From: Triticum aestivum
Taxonomy: Eukaryota; Streptophyta; Magnoliopsida; Poales; Poaceae
DNA: 64,000 nucleotides
Direction of reading: 5' to 3'
Assembly (NCBI RefSeq): GCF_018294505.1
Contig: NC_057797.1
Location: 124,811,116 to 124,875,115 of the forward strand
Shown here: piece by piece, positions 55,905 through 64,000 of the stretch
How the letters are laid out: each line of letters begins with the position of its first letter
How positions within the stretch are numbered: the first letter of the stretch is position 1
Program-made: the position numbers and the translations under genes
Notes under the pieces: model-generated
Databases searched by the model: none
Told to the model about the DNA's origin: nothing
The model's input: only the letters and a program-made list of their open reading frames with translations

Positions 55905-57464
55905 TAGGTTTCTTAATAGTGGAATCCGCAAGGTGCAAGTTTAGAGAGCAATCATCAAAATCACGGAAACCTAACAAATCACACAAAGTCTTTGGAATCG
56001 TGGAAACACTAGCACCCAAATCACACAAAGCATAGCATTCATGATCTTTAATTTTAGTTTTAATAGATGGTTCCCACTCATCATAAAGTTTTCTAGGGAT
56101 TGAAACTTCCAACTCAAGTTTTTCTTCATAAGATTGCATCAAAGCATCAACGATATGTTTGGTAAAAGCATTATTTTGACTATAAGCATGAGGAGAATTT
56201 AGCACGGATTGCAACAAGGAAATACAATCTATCAAAGAGCAATTATCATAATTAAATTCCTTGAAATCCAAAATAGTAGGTTCATTAACATCTTGAGTTT
56301 TGATCTCTTTAATCCCACTTTTATCAACTTTAGCATCAAGATCTAAAAAGTCTGAATTTTTGGAACGCCTTCTAGGTAAAGGTGGATCATATTCAGTCCC
56401 ATTATTATCAAGATTCATATTGAAAAACAAAGATTTAATAGGGGACACATCAATAACTTTTAGATCTTCATCTTTATTGTCATGGAAACTAGAAGAACAC
56501 ACTCTTATAAAGGAATCTTTCTTAGCACGTATCCTAGCGGTTTTTTCTTTGCACTCATCAATGGAAATTCTCATGGCTTTGAGAGACTCATTGATATCAT
56601 GCTTAGGACGAATAGATCTAAGTTTCAAAGAATCAACCTCAAGAGAAATTCTATCAACGTCCCTAGCCAACTCATCAATCATAAGTAATTTTTCTTCAAT
56701 CAAAGCATTGAAATTCTTTTGCGAAGTAATAAATTCTTTAATATTAGATTCAAAATCAAAGGGCATCTTATTATAATTTCCATAAGAATTGTTGTAGAAA
56801 TTACCATAATTATTAGAGGAATTACTAGGATAAGGCCTAGGATTAAAGTTTCCTCTATACGCGTTGTTACCAAAACTGTTCCTACCAACAAAATTCACAT
56901 CCATAGATTCATTATTATTCTCAATCAAAGTAGACAAAGGCATATCATTAGGATCAGAAGAAACACTTTTATTAACAAATAATTTCATAAGTTCATCCAT
57001 CTTTCCACTCAAAACATTATTTTCTTCTATCGCATGCACTTTCTTATTAGTAGATCTTTCAGTGTGCCATTGAGAATAATTAGCCATAATATTATCTAGG
57101 AGTTTAGTAGCTTCTCCTAAAGTGGTTTCCATAAAAGTGCCTCCCACGGCCGAATCTAAAAGATTTCTAGAAGCAAAATTCAATCCGGCATAAAAATTTT
57201 GTATAATCATCCACAAATTCAAACCATGAGTAGGGAAATTACGTATCATTAATTTCATCCTCTCCCAAGCTTGTGCAACATGTTCATGATCAAGTTGCTT
57301 AAAGTTCATAATATCGTTTCTAAGAGAGATGATCTTAGCGAGAGGAAAAATACTTAGAGATAAAAGCATATTTGCACGGTAAGAGGAGCAATCAGATTGC
57401 TAATAAAATCATTGTTGTTGGTATTGGTAAAGTCACACAATTTAGTGTTATCTTGAGCCATCAT
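55905..57464 (-). pseudogene. gag-pro: Gag-protease fragment of the Sabrina-like element, copy 2
   Basis: Start MMAQDNTKLCDFTNTNNN at 57464. The first 35 codons lie in a different frame from the rest. The long open frame from about 57369 reads FPLAKIISLRNDIMNF, HEHVAQAWERMKLMIRNFP (Retrotrans_gag core), then Asn/Tyr-rich sequence, heptad-like helices and the protease site CALCDLGASVSTIPKTLCD (DLGAS at about 56007-56021). The N-terminal ~100 residues of the usual Retrotrans_gag domain are absent, so there is an internal deletion at about 57360-57380. The C-terminus beyond 55904 is Angela LTR read through and is not part of the protein. Confidence 0.75.
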
Positions 57465-57673
57465 GACAAGCAAGCAATCCAACACACAAGCAAACAAGAA
57501 ACGGGCAAAAAGAGGCAAATAGATAAAGAGAGGGAGGATAGAGAGAGAGAGGGCGAATAAAATGGCATGGGTGAAGTGGGGGAGAGGAAAACGAGAGGCA
57601 AATGGCAAATAATGTAATGCGGGAGATAAGGGTTTGTGATGGGTACTTGGTATGTTGACTTTTGCGTAGACCT

Positions 57674-57690
57674 CCTCGGCAACGGCGCCA
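57674..57690 (-). other. Primer-binding site, tRNA-Asp type, Sabrina-like copy 2
   Basis: The minus strand reads TGGCGCCGTTGCCGAGG, one base different from the site at 406-422. It is 11 nt from the LTR edge at 57702. Confidence 0.75.
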
Positions 57691-57771
57691 GAAATCCTTC
57701 TTGCTACCTCTTGAGCACTTGCGTTGGTTTTCCCTTGAAGAGGAAAGGATGGTGCAGCAAAGTAGTGTAAG

Positions 57772-59148
57772 TGTAAGTGCATCTAGTGCCACCCCTAGTT
57801 GGTTTTGGAGTATTGACGACAAACCTAGTTGAGGGACTAATGTGTTTGTGAGAATTGCAGGATAGCACAGGTAGAAGTCCCTCATTGATTCGGTTTTCCT
57901 ACCAGAGATGACCCCTAAAAATGTATGAAGACATTGAAGTCAAAGGTGGTATGTGAAGATATTCACATTGAAGACTATGACAAGAGAAGACATCACATGA
58001 AGACTATGGAGCTCGAAGACTTAGATCTTTCGTAGTTCTTTTTCTTCTTTGTTGAGTCATAGGAACCACCGTACTGTTAAGTGGGGTCCAAGAGAACCAG
58101 TCAGAATGATTGAAGTGATGCTTAACCAAAATCCTATGTCTTCGAGTGAAGACTATGAGAGCGAATCTTGTCTAGAGTTGGACAAGTCAGCTTTGCTTGT
58201 AGCCCAAGTAAAGTTGCCGTGTGTGTTTGAAATCTGACCGTTGGAACACGTGTCAGTTCCTTAGTGACCCAGGGTCATTTTGGACAAATCAGGTTGGGTT
58301 GCCTAGTGGCTATAAATAGCCCACCCCCTACAACCATAAACGGTTGGCTGCTCAGAGTTAAAGTACGGTTGTTGTCGTTTGAGAGCAACCCACCTCGAAG
58401 CCTTTGAGAGAGAATTCCTTGCGAGGATAAAGCCCTAACCACCCAGAGCCAAAGAGTGTTAGGTATCACTTAAGTCGTCCTGTCTGTGTGATCTGAAGAC
58501 TTATTACACTTGAGGACTGTGAATCCTCTAGCCGGTTAGGCGTCGCGTTCTGAGCATCCAAGAGTCATTGTGGATCGCCGGTGAACGAAGTCTGTGAAGG
58601 TTTGGGAGTCTACCTTGAAGAATTACTAGAGTGATTGGGCGAGGTCTGCGTGACCTTAGTTCAAGGGGAATACGGTGAGGACTAAGGGTTCTGAGCTGTG
58701 TGTTCAGGACTGGGTGTCCGGGACTGTGTGTCCTCAGGTTTAAATACCTAGCCGCCCTAACCAGACGTACAATTGTCACAACAACTGGAACTGGTCCAAC
58801 AAATCATTGTCTTCAACGAGTAACTGGTTTCATCCTTCCCTTCCCTTTACTTATTGTTGGTCCGTGTGAAGTCATTGCATGATTGCATTATCTTTTATCT
58901 TCATTGAGTGACTGCTTGTTCTGGTTGGCTTCACAATATCTTCCTACCTAATCCTTACTGCCTAGCTACTATAAGTCATTGTGCTTTCACTTTGTTGATT
59001 ACCTGACTAAGGTTTGCCTAGTGTAGTCTACCTTCTGCTGTGTGGTAATAGGTTTACTTCTATCGTTTGTCTTCAAAACTTCCCTGTTTAGAAGACTTTC
59101 ATAAAAATCACCTATTCACCCCCCTCTAGTCGATCACTAGCACTTTCA
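57772..59148 (+). repeat. 5' LTR of the SIRE-lineage element
   Basis: 1377 bp, TGTAAGTGCATCTAG to GCACTTTCA. TATA box TATAAATA at 58311-58318. The U5 side ends CACCCCCCTCTAGTCGATC, the same CT-rich edge style as the LTR at 2876. Confidence 0.83.
58311..58318 (+). promoter_or_regulatory. TATA box of the SIRE-lineage LTR
   Basis: TATAAATA in GTGGC-TATAAATA-GCCCACCCC, within the LTR, with the leader downstream. Confidence 0.6.
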
Positions 59149-59150
59149 AT

Positions 59151-59162
59151 TGGTATCAGAGC
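59151..59162 (+). other. Primer-binding site, initiator tRNA-Met
   Basis: TGGTATCAGAGC, exact, two bases after the LTR. Confidence 0.9.
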
Positions 59163-59214
59163 AAGGTACTCCCGTGTTCTGTGTGATTCGGTTTAACCAC
59201 CTGGAGTTTTAGCT

Positions 59215-61737
59215 ATGTCGACTGCAGGGATAATTAAAGTCTCCACTGCGTGCCCCGTCTTCGATGGAACTGAATATCCCTATTGAAAGAATAAGATGCG
59301 CATGCATCTTGAAGCCATTGATGTCGACCTATGGTATGTCGTCAAGAACGGCGTTCCCAAGGCTGGAGAAGGTGTCACTGCTGCTGATGTCAAGAAGTTC
59401 GTTCAACTGGACTCTACTGCCAAGAATATCATCTGTGGTCATCTGACCAAAGGACAGTATGGCCGTGTGAGTGCGTTGGAGACTTCCAAGCTAGTCTGGG
59501 ACTGGATCTCCAAGGTCAACGAAGGCGTCTCCACCCAGAGAGATCGGAGAATAAGTGTCCTTCGCAACCTCTTCAACCGCTTCAAGAGAAATGACAATGA
59601 GAATGTCCAGCTCACGTTTGACCGACTCACTGACATCACAAATGAGCTTCAAGCCCTCGGCGCCACTGAGATCACCAAGCATGAAGTCGTCAAGACACTC
59701 CTGAGATCACTTGACAGTTCGTTTGACACCCTAGCCTTGATGATTCAAGAACGCCTTGATTTCAAGACACTCGATCCGTCTGACATACTTGAGAGGCTCA
59801 ACACACACGAGTTTCAACTTTCTGAGAAAAGAGACATCTACGGTCCCAGCTATGGGCGAACTCGTGCCTTGAAGCCAAAAGATGTCTCCTCATCCGAAGA
59901 AGAATCTGACAACAGTTCTGATGATCGTGAAGACATTGGAAAGGAGCTTGCTATGCTTGTGAAGAAGTTCCAAAAATTCACCAAGAAAGGGTTCAGAAAG
60001 TCTTCATGATCAAGCTCAAGGAATGATGAAGCTTCTGCTCATGACTACAAGAAGAGAACATGTCACAAGTGCAAGAAGCCTGGCCACTACATCTCTGAGT
60101 GTCCACAGTGGGACAATGGGAACAAGAAGAAGAAGAGCAAGGAGTATGACTCTAACGACAAGAATAAGAAGAAATACTCAAAGTCTTCTTCCAAGTCTTC
60201 CTCAAAGTCTTAATCACACAAGAAGAGCTCATCTGGTAAGGCACGTGTGTTTGTTGGCAAGGAAATGGATTCTGAGGAGGAGTCTGCTTCTGAGGAGGCG
60301 GAGGTGGAGTCTGAGGAGGAGTCCGATTCTGGCGTTGCGAGTTTGGCTACAACATACGTTGCCAAGTCCATCTTCAACACTGAACACAATGACTTCATCA
60401 CCGACACCAATGCAAATGACAAGGACTACTCCACTCCTTCCTACTGCTTCATGGCATGTGGTGCCAAGGTAAACACATGCACTACTCACTATCAAACATC
60501 CAGTGATGATGACTCTGATTGTGATTCCAAACCTAGCTACAAAACACTTGCTAAAATTGCAACTGAACAACAGAAAGCTATGGAACACATTCAAAAACTG
60601 TTAGACAAAAGCGATGATCTGTTAGACGCTGAAATGACTCGATCTCAGTCCTTAATTGAAGACATAAAAAATCTTCACGTTAGGTATGAGGAACTTGAAA
60701 GTCGTCATGAAACGCTCTCAACAACTCATGAAATGCTTTCCTATGATTATCTTCAAAGGAAGCAAGATCTTGAGAAATTGAGAGCGGCTCATGAAGATCT
60801 TCAAAAGGAAAATGAGTCACTTCGCGCCGAACAGATCAGTTCAGCTCAGGAAGGATTTGAACCACCATGTCTTAAATGCATTGAGCATGATAACGCTACT
60901 TCTGTTGCTGAATGTTCTACTGCTGCTACTGTTGCAATATCTTCAACTGTTGATGTGGTAACTAAACCCTCTGCTGAGGATACCACTGCTATTGCTGATG
61001 AGAATGCTAGGTTGAAGACACTGCTTGAAACAGGGATGTACAAAAGTCTCAAAGGGCATCAGACACTATGTGATGTCCTCAAAAGGCAGATCCTGAACTG
61101 AAACCCTAGGAAAGAGGGTGTTGGGTTCGAAAGGAAAATGAATGCTGATGGCTCTTACTGGAAACCTGAGCAGTACCCCAAAACCACATGGGTTGCTGCA
61201 AAGGAACCTTCAGCGGATCCATCCACCCTATCTGGCTTCACTTGTGCTAATCCCATTGTTATTGATGAATCCTTTGATGCAAACTATAAACTGTTTAAGA
61301 ATCAGAATGGTGAAGTGTTTGCCAGGTATATTGGTACTAACTGCAGGAATGGACCGCCTATGAAGAAGATCTGGGTGCCGAAAAGGTGTTTGGAGAATCT
61401 TCCTGTGAATGTCATCATGACACCACAGGTGAAGAAGACAAACCCCAGACCACAGGCTTCATACGGTCCAAAGGCTTCATACAGACAGAGGACTCACCTG
61501 AGTCGCACTAACGCAAATGTTTTGCAGGGAAGCCATACTCAGGCCTATGAATATGAGCGCGGTTCATCAAACCGCCATGTTCATAAGACCAAGAACTATT
61601 CTGCTTATTCTTATGAGTACTATTGTCCACCTGCAAGACTTTTTGCTAGGGCTCCAAAGCCAAAGTTCTCAGATGCTGCACTTAGACTCATTGCTTCAAA
61701 GCCACCCTTGAAGATGTGGGTGGCTAAGAAAGCTTAA
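59215..61737 (+). pseudogene. gag: Gag of the SIRE-lineage element, four in-frame stops
   Basis: One continuous frame from ATG 59215 (MSTAGIIKVSTACPVFDGTE) to TAA 61735-61737, broken by TGA 59284-59286, TGA 60007-60009, TAA 60211-60213 and TGA 61099-61101. Order: DUF4219/UBN2 gag core (RRISVLRNLFNRFKRND, TFDRLTDITNELQALG), intact zinc knuckle CHKCKKPGHYISEC at 60061-60102, acidic linker, long coiled coil (about 60550-60840), and C-terminal GFERKMNADGSYWKPEQYPK. No frameshift was found, so the only lesions are stops. At least two (59284, 60007) look like simple base changes. Confidence 0.83.
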
Positions 61738-63199
61738 CTCTCTTTTGCAGGGAAAGGTCTCCAGCAGAAAACCAAAATCGTCTGACGCTATTGCTGGGGA
61801 CCTTAAACATCTTGTAGGGCGCAAGATCAAATGCCCAAATGGTCTTATTATGTACTTTGTTCCTGAATCGCTTGCTACTCGCCCTATCAGTCCAAATCTC
61901 GATCTAAGCTTTCATAACCCACTGGTTCGTCAAATGTTTTTGCTTCACAATTCTCTTCGTGAAGCCTATCCCCCTAACTGCACTGTAGGGTACGACACCA
62001 GCAGCTTCAGAATGGATTATTGATAGTGGGTGTACCAATCACATGACTGGCAAGAGAAGCCTTCTTATGGACTCAACCTTACGTCCATCCGACAAAAGTC
62101 ACATCACATTTGCTGACACTGGTAAAAGTAAGGTATTGGGTCTAGGTAGAGTTGCAATCTCAAAGGATCAACACATGGATAAAGTCATGCTTGTTGAATC
62201 CCTTGGCTTCAACTTAATGTCTGTCTCAATGCTTTGCGATTTAAACATGATTGTGATGTTTGGAAAATATCGTTGCCTTGTTCTAATGGAATCTGACAAG
62301 TCTCTAGTGTTTGAAGGGTATCGGAAAGATGATTTGTACGTGGTAGATTTCTCAGCAGGACCACAGCTTGCCGTATGTCTTCTAGCAAAAGCTTCAGAAT
62401 GCTGGCTCTGGCATCGGAGGCTAGGGCATGCTGGCATGAGGAACCTCCACACCCTTGCAAAGAAGAAGCATGTCATAGGCATCGAGGGCGTCAAGTTCAA
62501 GAAAGATCACTTATGCGGTGCCTGTGAAGCAGGAAAGATGACGAGGGCCAAGCATCCCTCGAAGACAATCATGACAACGACTCGACCCTTCGAACTGCTC
62601 CACATGGATCTTTCGGTCCCACTCATTACTCAACTCTTACTACTACTGCTTGTCTCTATGGCTTTGTCATTGTTGATGATTATTCTAGATATACTTGGGT
62701 GCATATAATCCTCTACAAGACTGAAGTGCAGGATGTCTTCAGACGCTTCGCCAATCGAGCAATGAACAACTATGGCGCCAAGATAAAGCACATCAGAAGT
62801 GACAATGGCACTGAATTCAAGAACACTGGCCTTGATACATATCTTGATACTTTGGGCATCACACATGAATTCTCAGCTCCGTACACGCCACAGCAGAATG
62901 GCGTCGTCGAACGCAAGAACAGAACACTCATTGAGATGGCCCGAACGATGCTTGATGAATACAAGACTCCAAGAAAATTCTGGCCTGAAGCCATTGATAC
63001 TGCATGCCATACAATCAACCGTGTTTATCTTCACAAGCTTCTGAACAAGACATCTTATGAGCTCCTTACTGGCAAGAAGCCAAATGTCAGTTACTTCAGA
63101 GTATTTGGCGCCAGGTGCTGGATCAAGGATCCACATCACACTTCAAAATTTGCACCAAAAGCACATGAGGGTTTTATGCTTGGATATGGAAAGAATTAG
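61738..63199 (+). pseudogene. pol: Protease-like and integrase region of the SIRE-lineage element
   Basis: Frame +1 relative to gag. 61745-62023 is a short region ending near DTSSFRMDY; the retropepsin site seems to be the W-I-I-D-S-G-C stretch (about 62005-62030) across a frame change. 62043-62620 encodes GAG-pre-integrase (CWLWHRRLGHAGMRNL, LCGACEAGKM, FELLHMDLSVP). A frameshift falls at about 62620-62700, then the integrase core continues with SDNGTEFKNTGLDTYL, YTPQQNGVVERKNRTLIEM to TAG 63197-63199. Catalytic D, D, E are visible. Confidence 0.78.
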
Positions 63200-64000
63200 C
63201 ACTCCTACAGAGTCTTCAATCTCTTTCATTATAAAGTGGTTGAAACAGTGGATGTGCGGTTCGATGAGACTAACGGTTCACAAAGAGAGCACCTGCCAAA
63301 TGTGCTAGATGAAGTTCCATCCAGTGAATCAATCAAACTTATGGGAACTGGAGAAATCATACCCTCTGAAGCTCAACCTGAAGAGGAACTTATCATCTCC
63401 GCACCTGATCAACCTGAAGACAATGCTCAGCCTGAAGACAATCCCTCTAACAATGACAATGATCAGCAAGAGCAAAATCTTCGCCCTATACATCCTCGTG
63501 TTGCCAATGAAGTGCAGATTGAGAGAATAATTAATAGCATCAATGCACCCGGTCCGCTCACTCGTTCAAGGGCAACACAGCTAGCAAATTTCTGTGGGCA
63601 CTTCGCATTCGTCTCAATAACAGAACCCAAGAAAGTTGAAGAAGCCTTCATGGAACCTGAATGGATTCAAGCTATGCAAGAAGAGCTTCAACAGTTTGAG
63701 CTGAATAATGTATGGGAACTGGTTAAGCGTCCTGATCCTCGGAAGCACAATATAATAGGCACCAAATGGATATATCGCAACAAGCAAGATGAGCATGGTC
63801 AAGTTGTCAGAAACAAAGCTCGTCTCGTTGCTCAAGGATATACTCAAGTTGAAGGGATTGACTTCGATGAAACATTTGCTCCTGTGGCTCGACTTGAAGC
63901 CATACGCATACTGCTGGCCTATGCAAATCATCATAACATACTTCTATATCAAATGGATGTGAAGAGCGCTTTTCTCAATGGCAAGATTGAAGAAGAAGTG
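63200..64000 (+). CDS. pol: Reverse transcriptase start (RVT_2), open to the window edge
   Basis: In frame with the integrase part and separated from it only by TAG 63197-63199; open for 267 codons to the last base. Begins [14 protein letters not shown] (integrase C-terminal part), then an acidic Gln/Pro-rich hinge (63370-63480), and the RT N-terminus [85 protein letters not shown]. The YVDD box lies beyond the window. It is the least decayed coding stretch of this element. Confidence 0.85.

Larger units (their letters stand above)
55905..57771 (-). mobile_element. Sabrina-like Gypsy fragment, copy 2 (gag, partial protease, PBS, LTR start)
   Basis: Minus orientation. From right: LTR start 57702-57771 (TGCTACCTCTTGAGC), PBS 57674-57690 (one change from the copy at 406-422), CT/GA-rich leader, gag, and the start of protease, cut at 55904. 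Integrase, RT and the other LTR are missing. The LTR is broken at 57771 by the next Copia element. Confidence 0.78.
57772..64000 (+). mobile_element. SIRE-lineage Copia element with pol, continues beyond the right edge
   Basis: 5' LTR 57772-59148, initiator-tRNA-Met PBS 59151-59162, gag 59215-61737, integrase and RT to the end of the window. GTAAG (57767-57771) would be its target duplication. Resembles Barbara/Inga-type LTRs by memory. It shares the gag C-terminal motif FERK(M/F)NA(D/N)G with the pol-less element at 1108. Confidence 0.85.

Noticed and set aside
56300..56776. 158-codon plus-strand frame
   Set aside because: Antisense of the minus-strand gag, which has domain matches.
1..57771. 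Sabrina-like pieces at the left (1-12577) and right (55905-57771) being one element
   Set aside because: Both have a 5' LTR on their right side plus PBS and gag start, so they are two separate copies.

Overview
The window looks like intergenic DNA from a Triticeae grass (wheat, Aegilops or barley group). It is almost entirely nested transposable elements: BARE/Angela/WIS-type and SIRE-lineage Copia elements, Sabrina-type Gypsy elements, two kinds of CACTA terminus and a Helitron. Family names are recalled from memory of Triticeae repeats. The superfamily calls rest on motifs visible here: LTR ends, primer-binding sites (PBS), polypurine tracts (PPT), target-site duplications (TSD), protein domains and terminal hairpins. 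No intact host gene is supported. A few gene-like fragments occur in the less repetitive island at 12.6-23.9 kb.

Layout. 1-12577 is the 5' end of a Sabrina-like Gypsy element on the minus strand, with a tRNA-Asp-type PBS. Its LTR is split by a 474-bp solo LTR (441-914, TSD CTACC) and by a complete 10,076-bp Copia element (1108-11183, TSD TAAGG). That Copia element has equal 1769-bp LTRs, a long gag ORF and a second unrelated ORF, but no pol. 12578-23889 holds possible exon remnants, a run of low-complexity arrays (G-rich, TTC, telomere-like, GC-rich), a CACTA terminus ending at 19281, a foldback element, a ~700-bp tandem duplication, short-motif arrays and a second CACTA-type terminus ending at 23699.

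23890-37919 is Angela-type copy 1. Its leader is interrupted by a 6313-bp non-coding LTR element (25658-31970, TSD AGTAG) lying on the minus strand. This non-coding element has a PBS matching the 3' end of tRNA-Lys(CUU) and also contains a tRNA-Lys(CUU)-like sequence inside its body. I consider this the most unusual signal in the window. Copy 1's right LTR stops at an LTR fragment (37920-38094) that is in turn cut by a CACTA element starting at 38095. The CACTA carries a six-exon minus-strand Transposase_24-type gene, now broken, and is split by a Helitron (41960-47842) that contains a very long inverted repeat.

47935-55904 is Angela-type copy 2, cut off in its right LTR and fused to a second Sabrina-like gag/protease fragment (55905-57771, minus). 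The LTR of that fragment is broken by an autonomous-type SIRE-lineage Copia element (57772 to beyond the window end) with gag, integrase and the start of reverse transcriptase.

Almost every polyprotein here is decayed by stops and frameshifts. The pol-less Copia element at 1108-11183 is the youngest with two complete LTRs (about two dozen LTR differences counted by eye). The nested order gives relative ages: Sabrina-like LTR before the solo LTR and Copia 1; Angela copy 1 before the non-coding element; CACTA before Helitron and Angela copy 2.
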